A DNA stretch of 64,000 bases from positions 1-64,000 of the forward strand of contig JAKSKN010000001.1 in assembly GCA_024401695.1 (NCBI GenBank), given 5' to 3'. Position numbers and translations under genes: made by a program. The first letter of the stretch is position 1. Every line of letters begins with the position of its first letter. The notes beneath the pieces are model-generated. The model was given only the letters and a program-made list of their open reading frames with translations, was not told where the DNA came from and did not search any database. Shown one piece after another: positions 1-8,697 of the stretch. This DNA comes from Bacteroidales bacterium (GTDB taxonomy: Bacteria > Bacteroidota > Bacteroidia > Bacteroidales > UBA932).

Positions 1-104
1 CTGTCGAAAAAAACGCCTCCTGAAGGGCTAAATTTTGACAGGTAGGGGTAAAATCGGGGTACCTGGCCAAGAAACTCGCATTCTGAGCCATATTTTTCGA
101 CAGG
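1..104. repeat. Imperfect inverted-repeat element at left edge
   Basis: CTGTCGAAAAA at 1-11 is mirrored by TTTTTCGACAG at 93-103. A related arm, ATTTTGACAGGT, lies at 32-43, and GGGGTA occurs twice (45-50 and 56-61) between the arms. No reading frame is evident. It could be a palindromic intergenic element or the right part of a larger one cut by the window edge. Confidence 0.4.
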
Positions 105-154
105 TCTGGTCAATATAACGGAAGGGTCTTGAAGGGAAATTGCTCAAGAATAAC

Positions 155-162
155 TAATTTTG
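155..162 (+). promoter_or_regulatory. -7 box of glycerate kinase gene
   Basis: TAATTTTG is a perfect match to the Bacteroidota -7 consensus TAnnTTTG. It ends 2 nt before ATG 165 and 5 nt before ATG 168, so the transcript would have almost no leader. A TTG at 129-131 lies 23 nt upstream, slightly far for a -33 element. Confidence 0.6.
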
Positions 163-164
163 TG

Positions 165-1484
165 ATGATGAAGGTATTTGTTGCGATAGATTCGTTCAAG
201 GGGGCGGTGGGGTCGGCCGCGGCCTGCAGGGCCGCGGCTGACGCGCTGCGCGAACGCTTCGCGCAGCGCGAAGCCGGCGGGCGCCTTTCTGCGCCCGCCG
301 GGTCCGGCCGCTCCGCGGCCTCCCCCGCCGACGTCCGCGAGTTCCCGGTCTCCGACGGCGGCGAAGGCTTCTGCGAATGCATCCACCACTACCTCGGCGG
401 CACCTGGATCCCCCTCCCCGTCACCGGCCCGGATGGGCAAACGGTGGAGGCCAAATATCTGATAGCCAATGGTAAAGCACCGGCAAATGGCAGCATTTTC
501 GGAACCGGCGACGCCTCCGGGGCCGGCGATGCCTCCCCGAAAACAGCTTTCATCGAGTCCGCCTCCGCCTGCGGTTACACCCTCGTCTCCGGCAGCCATC
601 CCGACCCTCGCGAGCATGATACTGACAGCCACGACCGTCCCGACCCTCGCGAGCTGACTACCGCCGGCGTCGGCGAGTTGATAGCCGACGCAATCCGCCG
701 CGGCTGCACCCGCATCGTCCTCGGCCTCGGCGGCACCGCCACGATAGACGCCGGCCTCGGCCTTTACAACGCCCTCCGCAAAGCCTTCCCAGCCGCGCCT
801 GATCCCAACCGCTGCGACGGCGATGATGCAGGCGCCACCCTCGGCGACATCGAGTTCACCGTCTGCGTTGACACCTTCGCGCCCCTGACAGGCCCCGCCG
901 GCGCAGCATATATGTACGGCCCGCAAAAAGGTCTCCGCAAAGACCAACTCGCCGAGGCCGACGCCTGGCTCTCCCGCCAGGCCTCCCGCCTCGGCCTCTC
1001 CCCCACCACCCCCGGCTTCGGCGCTGCCGGCGGTCTCCTCTGCGGTCTCACCGCCGCCCTCTCCCTTCGGCAAATGTCCGAAGGCACGGGCCCGATATTA
1101 GAAATAGTCTCCGGTGCCGATTACCTGATAGAAATCTCCGGCCTGAAAGAGGCAATCCGGGAGATCAGCAAAGATAACATACTGATAATCACCGGAGAAG
1201 GCCGCGTCGACGAGCAGTCCTTGACCGGCAAGCTCACCGGCCGCATCGCCGCCTTCGCCTCCTCCCTAAACCAGGACAGTACCCAGCCTATCAACCAGGC
1301 CTCCCGTCTCCCGCGCACAAAGGTGCTCTGCCTCGCCGGCTCTATCGGCAAGGGCTTCGACCCCAAAAACTCCATCTTCGACGAGGTCCTCGTAATCACC
1401 CCTGAAGGCACCCCCCTCGACAAAGCCCTGGCCGACACCGCCGCAAACATCCGCCGCACCCTGCTGAAGCATTTCTCCGTTTGA
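165..1484 (+). CDS. Glycerate kinase (GlxK/GarK family)
   Basis: This cytoplasmic enzyme phosphorylates D-glycerate with ATP and feeds it into lower glycolysis. The family motifs appear in order: DSFKG at the N-terminus, SDGGEGF, GLGGTATIDAGLG, YGPQKG and TGEGRVDEQSLTGK. The frame is open from a TTG at 129, but paired ATG codons at 165 and 168 follow a -7 box directly and begin the conserved MKVFVAIDSFKG stretch, so 165 (or 168) is the likely start. At about 440 aa the protein is longer than the usual 370-385 aa. The excess lies near residues 18-60, where the DNA is a run of GC-rich palindromes, and near residues 105-160, which contain a duplicated HPDPRE-like segment. Whether these insertions leave the enzyme active is unknown. 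The family assignment is secure; the symbol (glxK or garK) is not. Confidence 0.9.
   Translation: MMKVFVAIDSFKGAVGSAAACRAAADALRERFAQREAGGRLSAPAGSGRSAASPADVREFPVSDGGEGFCECIHHYLGGTWIPLPVTGPDGQTVEAKYLIANGKAPANGSIFGTGDASGAGDASPKTAFIESASACGYTLVSGSHPDPREHDTDSHDRPDPRELTTAGVGELIADAIRRGCTRIVLGLGGTATIDAGLGLYNALRKAFPAAPDPNRCDGDDAGATLGDIEFTVCVDTFAPLTGPAGAAYMYGPQKGLRKDQLAEADAWLSRQASRLGLSPTTPGFGAAGGLLCGLTAALSLRQMSEGTGPILEIVSGADYLIEISGLKEAIREISKDNILIITGEGRVDEQSLTGKLTGRIAAFASSLNQDSTQPINQASRLPRTKVLCLAGSIGKGFDPKNSIFDEVLVITPEGTPLDKALADTAANIRRTLLKHFSV
216..301 (+). repeat. Three consecutive palindromes inside glycerate kinase ORF
   Basis: GCCGCGGCC 216-224 pairs with 230-238. CGCGCTGCGCGAA 242-254 pairs with 258-270, a perfect 13-bp stem with a 3-nt loop. 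The 11-bp arms 274-284 and 291-301 also pair. All are read through in frame within a region absent from typical family members. Confidence 0.7.
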
Positions 1485-1545
1485 AAAATATTTCTTAATT
1501 TTGAGTGAATAACCATTCAGTCAAACAACAACACACCCAGGGATT

Positions 1546-2388
1546 ATGACTCCAAGACAGATAAACCTTTCAGACTGGACGCTCTTCGGAGGAGGCGGAC
1601 AGGGCGACAGTTACAACCACAACACCAACCCAGGACTTATGCTCAAGCTCTTCCTCGCCGACTACCCTGCAAAGGCAGTCACCGACGAACTCGAGATAGC
1701 GCAGCGCATCTACGACCTCGGCATCCCTACCCCAAAGCCGGGCGAATTCGTGATGGCCGACGGCCGCCCGGGCATTGTCTTCGAGCGCATCCAGAACAAG
1801 AAATCCTTCTCCCGCGCATACGCCGACGACCCGTCACTCAAGAACGAACTGGCGAAGCGCTTCGCCTCGATAGGACGTCAGATCCACGGCATCAAGGCCG
1901 ACCGCGAGCACTTTACCAGTATGCACAAGCTGTTCAGGTTCTATATGGACAATGACCCCATCCTGACGGAAGAGCACCGCGAACTCTGCGAGCGGGCACT
2001 TGCCCTCATCCCCGAAGGTGACACCTGCGTCCACGGCGACTTCCATATCGGAAACATCATCACCGACGGCAGCAAAGACTATCTCATCGACCTCGGAGCT
2101 TTCGGCTACGGACGTCCTGAATGGGACCTTTCAATGTTCTGGTTCATGTGCAATATGACTCCGGCACACAAGACCGACGAGATACTCCATCTCACGCCTG
2201 AAAGGCTGAAGGAATTCTGGGATGTCTTCGCCGACGAATACTACGGCAGCAAGCGTCCTTCCGACGACGCATTCCTGCTGTCGTTCGCGCCATACATCAT
2301 ACTCCGCAGTCTGTTCTTCGACGTATCCTGCGGAGGACGCGACCCTATCCCGCCGAAAATGCGCGACGGGCTTGCACAGTTCATCTAG
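1546..2388 (+). CDS. APH/choline-kinase-fold phosphotransferase (TIGR02172-like)
   Basis: This 280-aa protein belongs to the aminoglycoside-phosphotransferase/choline-kinase superfamily. The catalytic loop HGDFHIGNII (about residues 163-172) and the metal-binding LIDLGAFG (about 180-187) are intact, and an N-terminal GGGGQGDSY resembles the nucleotide-binding loop. Its substrate cannot be read from the sequence. It resembles proteins grouped as Fibrobacter-type putative phosphotransferases (TIGR02172). A second, clearly related gene lies at 3767-4636 on the other strand, and both flank ugd. A -7 box TAATTTTG at 1496-1503 precedes the ATG by 42 nt. Confidence 0.8.
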   Translation: MTPRQINLSDWTLFGGGGQGDSYNHNTNPGLMLKLFLADYPAKAVTDELEIAQRIYDLGIPTPKPGEFVMADGRPGIVFERIQNKKSFSRAYADDPSLKNELAKRFASIGRQIHGIKADREHFTSMHKLFRFYMDNDPILTEEHRELCERALALIPEGDTCVHGDFHIGNIITDGSKDYLIDLGAFGYGRPEWDLSMFWFMCNMTPAHKTDEILHLTPERLKEFWDVFADEYYGSKRPSDDAFLLSFAPYIILRSLFFDVSCGGRDPIPPKMRDGLAQFI

Positions 2389-2401
2389 GAATGAATGAAT
2401 C

Positions 2402-3748
2402 TTAGTCCCGCTTGAAGATGTCGCGGGTGTAAACCTTGTCAGCGACGTCATCGAGGCAGGCATCGTAACGGTTGGCAATGATAGCATTGCTCAACGACTT
2501 GAACTTTGCCAGATCGTTGACGACTTCGCTGCCGAAGAAGTGGGCGCCATCCTCGAGCGTAGGCTCATAGATGATGACCTTGGCACCCTTCGCCTTGACA
2601 CGCTTCATAATCCCCTGGATGGAGCTCTGACGGAAGTTGTCGGAGTTGGACTTCATAGTCAGGCGGTACACGCCGATCACCACTTCGTGCTCTTCGGACG
2701 CGTTCCAGGCATTCTGAGTGCTGTAGCTGTAATAGCCGGCTTTGCGAAGCACCTGGTCAGCGATGAAATCCTTGCGGGTGCGGTTGCTTTCGACGATAGC
2801 CTTTATCAGGTTCTCAGGGACGTCGGAGAAATTCGCAAGGAGCTGCTTGGTGTCCTTAGGGAGACAGTAGCCGCCATAGCCGAAGGACGGGTTGTTGTAG
2901 TGGTCGCCGATTCGCGGATCCAGGCCGATACCGTCGATGATTGCCTTGGTATCAAGACCCTTGACCTCTGCATATGTGTCAAGTTCGTTGAAATAGCTGA
3001 CGCGGAGTGCGAGGTAAGTATTTGCGAAGAGCTTGACGGCCTCAGCTTCCTTGATGCCCATTATGAGGGTCGGCACATCCTGCTTGATCGCACCTTCCTG
3101 AAGGAGTGCGGCAAAGTCGCGCGCTTTCTGCTCAAGGTTCGGGTTGGCGATTACCTGGATGGCGGCATTCTCGGCATCGAACTCGTGGCTGGCGAGGATT
3201 TTCGGGAAGCCGACTATGATTCTGGACGGGAAGAGATTGTCGTAAAGGGCCTTGCTCTCGCGGAGGAATTCAGGCGAGAAGAGAAGGTTGAGCTTGCGGC
3301 CTGCGAACTCCGGGGTGCAGGCGAACTTAAGCGCATAGCGCACATAAAGGCTGCGGCAGTAACCTACGGGGATGGTTGACTTGATCACCATCACGGCGTC
3401 GGGATTGACGCTCAGGACCAGGTCGATGACCTCCTCGACGTGGGAGGTGTCAAAGAAGTTCTTCTGCGGGTCATAATTGGTCGGGGCCGCGATGACGACG
3501 AAGTCGGCGTCACGATATGCGGCGGCGCCATCGAGGGTCGCCGTCAGGTCAAGCTTGACGGGTGCGCCGGAAGCATCGGTGCCGCCGAGATATTTCTCGA
3601 GATATTCGTCCTGTATCGGAGAGATGCCCCTATTGATCTTTTCAACCTTTTCAGGGATGACGTCAACTGCTGTAACGTGATGATGCTGCGCAAGAAGCGT
3701 AGCAATGCTGAGGCCCACATAGCCGGTTCCTGCAACTGCTATTTTCAT
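2402..3748 (-). CDS. ugd: UDP-glucose 6-dehydrogenase
   Basis: This enzyme oxidises UDP-glucose to UDP-glucuronate with two NAD+, supplying precursors for capsule or exopolysaccharide. The 448-aa protein starts with the Rossmann motif GTGYVGL, has the [14 protein letters not shown] block, and places the catalytic Cys at residue 295 in [14 protein letters not shown]. It ends in YTRDIFKRD, like streptococcal HasB-type enzymes. The -7 box TATCTTTG sits at 3753-3760 on the minus strand exactly 4 nt before the ATG, suggesting a leaderless mRNA. No other polysaccharide genes are in the window, so the gene stands apart from a capsule cluster. Confidence 0.93.
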   Translation of the reverse strand: MKIAVAGTGYVGLSIATLLAQHHHVTAVDVIPEKVEKINRGISPIQDEYLEKYLGGTDASGAPVKLDLTATLDGAAAYRDADFVVIAAPTNYDPQKNFFDTSHVEEVIDLVLSVNPDAVMVIKSTIPVGYCRSLYVRYALKFACTPEFAGRKLNLLFSPEFLRESKALYDNLFPSRIIVGFPKILASHEFDAENAAIQVIANPNLEQKARDFAALLQEGAIKQDVPTLIMGIKEAEAVKLFANTYLALRVSYFNELDTYAEVKGLDTKAIIDGIGLDPRIGDHYNNPSFGYGGYCLPKDTKQLLANFSDVPENLIKAIVESNRTRKDFIADQVLRKAGYYSYSTQNAWNASEEHEVVIGVYRLTMKSNSDNFRQSSIQGIMKRVKAKGAKVIIYEPTLEDGAHFFGSEVVNDLAKFKSLSNAIIANRYDACLDDVADKVYTRDIFKRD

Positions 3749-3752
3749 ATTG

Positions 3753-3760
3753 CAAAGATA
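3753..3760 (-). promoter_or_regulatory. -7 box of ugd
   Basis: TATCTTTG on the minus strand, followed by CAAT and the ugd ATG. It matches TAnnTTTG perfectly. Confidence 0.6.
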
Positions 3761-3766
3761 ATGATT

Positions 3767-4636
3767 TTACTTGCTCCAATCCACGGATTTCACGAGTTTC
3801 GCGTAATTCTCCGGGAGGAATCCGTTCAGGTTATATTCGATAAGGAAACATTTCAGCGCCTGATATGGGATTATCAGGGCATCCGCCTCTTCCACGCTGA
3901 GGCGCCCGCCGAAGTATTCGTCAACAAAGGAAGCCCACACCTTCGCGCCCATTGCGGCATCGATATGCATTTCCTTCTGACGGAATTCATCATCGGAAGT
4001 GACACAGACGCAGCGCATCATCCCTAGGTCGAGCAGCGGGCAACCGCGGGCAAAGTAGCCCAGATCTATGAAGTAGATATCGTGCGGCTGAGAGAGCGGC
4101 GCGCCGTAAGGCAGCGTGCTGATGAGGTTGCCGATGTGCATGTCGCCGTGCAGCGCGGTGCGGTCGTCCGGGATGCGCTGCAGGAAGGCCGACGCCTGCG
4201 CTTTCTGCTCCGCTGAAAGATACACGTCGGCGTCCAGCAAAGCCTGGAACTGCGGCTTTGCGTCAGGAAAAACGCCATCCGGGCACTCTGTAGCGTGGAG
4301 TTTCAGGCAGCAGCGCGCAAATTCGCGGGCAAATTCGTCGTAGCGCTCCGGTTCGTCAGCAAGCATACGCGAAAAGCTGCGCTTCCCGGTTATGCGGCGG
4401 AAGCGGATGCCTATCCGTTCTCCGTCCGTGACCAGTTCGCCCGGTTCCGGCGACGGTACGCCCAGGTCGTAGACCTTCCGTGCCACCTCCAGCTCGCTGT
4501 AAATGGTATCTGTCGGGTAATCAGTGTTGTAGAGTTTCAGCATCACCGTGCTGTCGGCTATGCTGTCGTAGCTCGCTCCGTTCGCTCCTGCGCCCGACTG
4601 TCTGTAGTCGGCCAAATCGATTCTAGCAATATCCAT
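3767..4636 (-). CDS. APH/choline-kinase-fold phosphotransferase, paralogue
   Basis: This 289-aa relative of the 1546-2388 protein shares the same order of motifs: a DLADYRQSGAGANGASYD nucleotide loop, LYNTDYPTDTIYSELEVARKVYDLG near residues 36-60, the catalytic HGDMHIGNL and the metal site FIDLGYFARG. Function is presumably phosphorylation of a small hydroxylated metabolite, but the substrate is unknown. The -7 box TATCTTTG at 4641-4648 lies 4 nt before the ATG and inside the 13-bp gap after the permease stop, so the gene probably has its own leaderless promoter. Confidence 0.78.
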   Translation of the reverse strand: MDIARIDLADYRQSGAGANGASYDSIADSTVMLKLYNTDYPTDTIYSELEVARKVYDLGVPSPEPGELVTDGERIGIRFRRITGKRSFSRMLADEPERYDEFAREFARCCLKLHATECPDGVFPDAKPQFQALLDADVYLSAEQKAQASAFLQRIPDDRTALHGDMHIGNLISTLPYGAPLSQPHDIYFIDLGYFARGCPLLDLGMMRCVCVTSDDEFRQKEMHIDAAMGAKVWASFVDEYFGGRLSVEEADALIIPYQALKCFLIEYNLNGFLPENYAKLVKSVDWSK

Positions 4637-4640
4637 ATAG

Positions 4641-4648
4641 CAAAGATA
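4641..4648 (-). promoter_or_regulatory. -7 box of second phosphotransferase gene
   Basis: TATCTTTG on the minus strand, then CTAT and ATG at 4636. Spacing is identical to that at ugd. Confidence 0.6.
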
Positions 4649-4649
4649 G

Positions 4650-5756
4650 CTAAAAAATCATAGCTATGAAACCGGCTGCGAGCGCGGCGGCGAAGTTGAT
4701 GACCTTGGCCTTGAGGAAGGAGGTTTTACTTTCGGCGAGGAGAGGGAGCGAGGCGTGGCCGTCCTGGCTGATGCAGCTGGCGAGAAGGACCGGCAGAGGG
4801 ACTACGCCGGAAGCGTAAAGGGTGACGAATATAAGATGAGGTCCGGATTCGGGGATGCAGCCCACGAGTGCGGCCAGGATTATCATCAGGGCCGTGTTAG
4901 AGCTTATCCAGCTTTCGATGTTCAGATAATGGAGTCCGAAGCCGAGGAGCAGCAGGACACCGAAGGTCCAGGCGAAGCAGGACGGGAGATGCTTCGTCAC
5001 GACGTGACGCCAGAGATGCTCGTCCACGAAATGGTCCTCGCCAAAGATCAGCACCGCCAGCACGATGAGGCTGAGCGCGCCGAACAGCCAGTACATCCAT
5101 TCTTCGGAGAGAAGGTTGATGCCGCCGAGGCGGGAGCCGGAGAGGGCGGAAACGTCAGAGCCGGCGGGGGCGTCAGCCTCGGCCTCTTCCAGGAGGCCGG
5201 TCAGCAGCGCTGCGATGAAGGCCGCCACCCCGAGGAACATCAGCAGGCGGCGCCAGGAGAAGTGGCGATGGCTATGGCCGTGTGGCCCTGCAGCACCATC
5301 AGCGCCATGAAAGGCATCCTCCTCGTGCAGCGCATACGAAGGGTCGCAGCACACTGCCTGAGGCCGCTTCGGGTGATAAATCGCATCTACCAGGAAACCG
5401 AAAGCGATTGCCAGGCCGAGCAGCACGAGGCTGATCCACCAGGCCTGGTCCGGCATCATTGCAAACATCACGAAAGCCTCGTCCCCGGAAGATGCTATCA
5501 TCATCGCGATCAAGGCGCCGAAACTTATGATGCCGTGCGTGTAGAGAGACACTGAAGCGAACCCTCCCATACAGCCCGGTACGGCGCCGAGCGCTGCCGA
5601 CACAAGGATCTGTCCGGCACGGCTGCGCCTCAGGCCCGAGAAGAAATCGCCGTGGGAGGTGATGTTCATCGACTCGATGAGCATCATCATCACAACCACC
5701 AGGCCCGATACCAGGATCGATGTCCGCAGCGCTTCTATGACAATTTCCCAGACCAT
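4650..5756 (-). CDS. Putative 10-TM metal exporter/permease (ArsP_2-like)
   Basis: This inner-membrane protein has about ten hydrophobic helices in two halves (roughly residues 5-150 and 185-368) separated by a His-rich cytoplasmic or periplasmic loop containing HGADGAAGPHGHSHRH and a Cys pair. It resembles the ArsP_2 (PF11449) family, often labelled a putative manganese or heavy-metal transporter. The frame is open to 5807, but the ATG at 5756 (MVWEIVIEALRTS) begins the first amphipathic segment and avoids a charged extension. The His-rich loop supports metal handling; the metal itself cannot be inferred. Confidence 0.75.
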   Translation of the reverse strand: MVWEIVIEALRTSILVSGLVVVMMMLIESMNITSHGDFFSGLRRSRAGQILVSAALGAVPGCMGGFASVSLYTHGIISFGALIAMMIASSGDEAFVMFAMMPDQAWWISLVLLGLAIAFGFLVDAIYHPKRPQAVCCDPSYALHEEDAFHGADGAAGPHGHSHRHFSWRRLLMFLGVAAFIAALLTGLLEEAEADAPAGSDVSALSGSRLGGINLLSEEWMYWLFGALSLIVLAVLIFGEDHFVDEHLWRHVVTKHLPSCFAWTFGVLLLLGFGLHYLNIESWISSNTALMIILAALVGCIPESGPHLIFVTLYASGVVPLPVLLASCISQDGHASLPLLAESKTSFLKAKVINFAAALAAGFIAMIF

Positions 5757-5788
5757 TTTTCGAGACCGCAAATGTAGGGAAAAAATAT

Positions 5789-5796
5789 TATATTTG
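5789..5796 (+). promoter_or_regulatory. -7 box of hydroxyacyl-CoA dehydrogenase gene
   Basis: TATATTTG, a perfect -7 match. It lies 3 nt before ATG 5800 and 42 nt before the preferred ATG 5839. Confidence 0.55.
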
Positions 5797-5838
5797 TGAA
5801 TGGACAAAAGTCATTGCAAAACCAACAATATTCAGAAT

Positions 5839-6795
5839 ATGGAAATGAAGAAAGTAGTAGTCGCCGGAGGCGGTGTCCTGGGAAGCCAGATCGCATTCCA
5901 GGCAGCATTCTGCGGATGCGATGTAACCATCTGGCTCCGCAGCCAGGGCAGCATCGGCCGCACACAACCTAAAATCGATTCTCTCAAGAAGTCCTACACC
6001 GAAGCCATAGAGGAAATGGCAACTGGTGGCGAATGGTGCCGCGGCATCGCCGATGCGGGCCAGCCGTTCGACAAGGCCGCCGCGCTTGACAGGCTCGACA
6101 AGGCTGCAGCCGGGCTCAAGCTTGAGCTCGATATGGCCGCCGCCGCCAAGGATGCCGACATCATCATCGAATCCGTCGCCGAGAACGTCGAAGACAAGAT
6201 TGCCTTCTACAAGGCTCTGGCTCCGCTTATGGACGAGAAGACCATCCTGGTCACCAACTCCTCCACCCTGCTCCCGTCAACCTTCGCAAAGTTTACCGGC
6301 AGGGCCGACAAGTACCTCTCACTCCATTTCGCAAACGCCATCTGGAAGAACAACACCGCCGAGGTAATGGCCCAGGCCGAAACCGCGCCGTCTTCCTTCG
6401 ACGCCGTCGTCGGCTTCGCCAACCAGATCCGTATGGTCGCCCTCCCTGTCCTCAAGGAGAAATCCGGCTACCTTCTCAACTCTATGCTCGTGCCGTTCCT
6501 CCTCTCCGGCCTCGACCTCTACGTCAACGGCGTATCCGATCCGCAGAGCATAGACAAGGCCTGGACCCTCGGCACCGGCGCACCTCGCGGCCCGTTCCAG
6601 ATATTTGACGTCGTGGGCGTGCAGACAGCCTACAACATCGTCCTCCAGTACCAGAAGGTCCCGGGACTCTTCAGCCCCCTCCTCAAGAAGATGATGCTCC
6701 CTTACAATTTCAAGGGAATGGAGAAGGTCCTCAAGCAGATGCTCGACTCCGGCAAGACCGGCAAGGCGGCAGGCGAAGGCTTCTACAAATACTAA
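5839..6795 (+). CDS. 3-hydroxyacyl-CoA dehydrogenase (NAD-binding)
   Basis: This cytoplasmic enzyme interconverts (S)-3-hydroxyacyl-CoA and 3-ketoacyl-CoA with NAD. It has the N-terminal Rossmann fold (VVVAGGGVLGSQIAFQAA), the catalytic-region motif TNSSTLLPSTFA followed by SLHFAN, and a helical C-terminal domain with GAPRGPFQIFDVVG. The frame is open from ATG 5800, directly after the -7 box, but ATG 5839 or 5845 (MEMKKVVVAGG) begins the conserved fold. If transcription starts near 5801, translation from 5839 uses a short leader. It is monocistronic and convergent with the next gene. Short-chain 3-hydroxybutyryl-CoA dehydrogenase is the closest role. Confidence 0.85.
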   Translation: MEMKKVVVAGGGVLGSQIAFQAAFCGCDVTIWLRSQGSIGRTQPKIDSLKKSYTEAIEEMATGGEWCRGIADAGQPFDKAAALDRLDKAAAGLKLELDMAAAAKDADIIIESVAENVEDKIAFYKALAPLMDEKTILVTNSSTLLPSTFAKFTGRADKYLSLHFANAIWKNNTAEVMAQAETAPSSFDAVVGFANQIRMVALPVLKEKSGYLLNSMLVPFLLSGLDLYVNGVSDPQSIDKAWTLGTGAPRGPFQIFDVVGVQTAYNIVLQYQKVPGLFSPLLKKMMLPYNFKGMEKVLKQMLDSGKTGKAAGEGFYKY

Positions 6796-6798
6796 AGG

Positions 6799-8640
6799 CT
6801 AATCCCTTTTCAGCACCCGCAGGTTGAACCAAAGGCCCTCATCCCAGGATGTATACCCGTCGAAGGCAGTATTATATACCTTGAAATCAGGGCCGATGAA
6901 CTGCTTTCTCGTCTCAACAAGGACCTGTTTCGTACGGACGGAGCCGACCCATTTATCTCTCTTTATCTTGTTTTCCCGGCTCAAGACTGCATCGTTAAGG
7001 AAAATCGCCCTGGAATCGGGTCCTCCGGGGCCGGGAATGTTAACGGCTATTGACAAAAGTATCATAGTCGCCTTGGCATTCACGTCCACGACACCGTCCC
7101 CGCCGGCAGGATTGATAGCGAATCCGATTTTGTCCAGAAGACCGAGCAGTGTCGTTTTCTCCTTGGAATAGTACTTCATCAGAGCATTATATTCCCATTC
7201 CGTCGTGAACCGCTCCTTGTAGATAACATCTCTGTTAAAACCAAAAACCAGCCATTCCGCCGAAATCCACATTTTCGGATCTGTCGGATACCAGAATGGG
7301 TTTTTGAGGTCACGCCACTCAAGATTCCTGCTGAACACCATATGGAGTCCCGGTATCTGGCAGATCATTTGGTCGGGATGACGGATTACAGGAGCACTTC
7401 TGTATGATGCGTCCATCGTGCCCAGGAGTTCCATCTGTGCTTTGGCCTGCCTGTCGAGGGTCTCTTCCGTTATCACCGTCGGCTCCACCCTGTTTCTTAC
7501 CGCATAATAGAGGACCGTCAATGCAGAAGCGGCGCCTACGAGAGCCTCGTCTGTAGTGCGAAGCATTTCCCGCCATTCGTATCCGTCAGATTCCCAGGCA
7601 AGCGTTTCACGTGCAAATTCGTCATATAGTGCCGGATATTCTCCTGATGCACCGACATAATTGTGCACGGCCGTATATACAGGATTTCCATTGACCGTTT
7701 CCTTTCCCCACTCGAGGATCAATTTCTCTATGGCAGCACTGGCAGCTTCGTGGTCATCCTTGTTCCCGGCAATGGCGCCTTCGATATTCAGCATAGTATT
7801 GCTTATGGATGATGCCAGTGCGATATAGGTGGAATTGCGGTTCTGCAGATTCTGGCGGAGCAGCTCGATCTTGATTTCCCTGAGCTGTTTTTCAATGATT
7901 TCCAGTTGCTGCTTGATTATGCTGATGTCCTGCATTATGGCGATGATATTGCCGGCCATCGGGTCATCAGACGGAAACAGCTGTTTCCATATGGCGTCGA
8001 CCAGTATCGAACTGAGCTTCTTAGAGGCAGCATCGAGAATCTGCTTCCCCACGTAGGAAAGAATGGTCTCCGTGACGACATTGGCAATTGTGCCCGAATA
8101 GTTGTTCATCGGTTCGATCGGATTATCCCAGGCAAGCTTGGGGAGCTCATATTCCGGGGACTGCGGTCCTGAATTCCTGTCAGATGGGAATTGTATCGAT
8201 TCCACCTCCGGTAACATACTGCTTCCCAGTTCTTTACCGGCATAGCAAAAATGCAGACGGTCCGTTTCTCCGAGGTTGTCGGAGTATGTGATATTCCCCG
8301 TCCAGCTGTCACTGCCTGCCAACGGTTCAAGCACGATCTCCGAGATGCCCGACCTGTTGTCGATTCCACTGAAAGACAGCTTCACCTGCCCGTTTTCCTT
8401 GTCTATGACGAACGGGACCTGCATCTCCTCCCTGAAGATTTCAGGATCGAAATGATATGCCATATATGTTGCGGAATTGGCTCCTTCTGCAAATGTCAGC
8501 GTCCGCTCGACACCATCTGGCAGAATATGTTCCACCCAGACGCCGGCGGTCGGCCTTACTTCTTTTTTCTCTTCCTTCCGGCAGGCTGCGGACAGGCAGA
8601 AGACTGCTACAAGGGCAAGCAGAAAGCTGATTCTTTTCAT
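6799..8640 (-). CDS. Large lipoprotein with helical domain, unknown function
   Basis: I do not recognise this protein firmly. ATG 8640 gives a lipoprotein signal peptide ending in the lipobox LSAAC; codons upstream to 8679 would add a non-signal extension. Residues 20-170 look beta-rich. Residues about 180-360 are helical and contain a strong coiled-coil-like run (QLEIIEKQLREIKIELLRQN). The combination of a hydrophobic helix, a WKQLFPSDDP turn and this long helix recalls the N-terminal helical bundle of Cry-type pore-forming toxins, but this is only a visual resemblance. The remainder to residue 613 is mixed. Its -7 region reads TATCTTCG at 8669-8676, back to back with the microprotein promoter. 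Confidence 0.7.
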   Translation of the reverse strand: MKRISFLLALVAVFCLSAACRKEEKKEVRPTAGVWVEHILPDGVERTLTFAEGANSATYMAYHFDPEIFREEMQVPFVIDKENGQVKLSFSGIDNRSGISEIVLEPLAGSDSWTGNITYSDNLGETDRLHFCYAGKELGSSMLPEVESIQFPSDRNSGPQSPEYELPKLAWDNPIEPMNNYSGTIANVVTETILSYVGKQILDAASKKLSSILVDAIWKQLFPSDDPMAGNIIAIMQDISIIKQQLEIIEKQLREIKIELLRQNLQNRNSTYIALASSISNTMLNIEGAIAGNKDDHEAASAAIEKLILEWGKETVNGNPVYTAVHNYVGASGEYPALYDEFARETLAWESDGYEWREMLRTTDEALVGAASALTVLYYAVRNRVEPTVITEETLDRQAKAQMELLGTMDASYRSAPVIRHPDQMICQIPGLHMVFSRNLEWRDLKNPFWYPTDPKMWISAEWLVFGFNRDVIYKERFTTEWEYNALMKYYSKEKTTLLGLLDKIGFAINPAGGDGVVDVNAKATMILLSIAVNIPGPGGPDSRAIFLNDAVLSRENKIKRDKWVGSVRTKQVLVETRKQFIGPDFKVYNTAFDGYTSWDEGLWFNLRVLKRD

Positions 8641-8697
8641 AGTGCGGTGGTATTTGTATAACATTCTGCGAAGATACAATATTTTAAAAATATTGCC

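Noticed and set aside
144-1073. Long minus-strand frame of 309 codons opposite glycerate kinase
   Set aside because: It is Gly/Ala-rich mirror composition of a GC-rich gene, has no motif or promoter, and the plus strand carries all glycerate kinase motifs.
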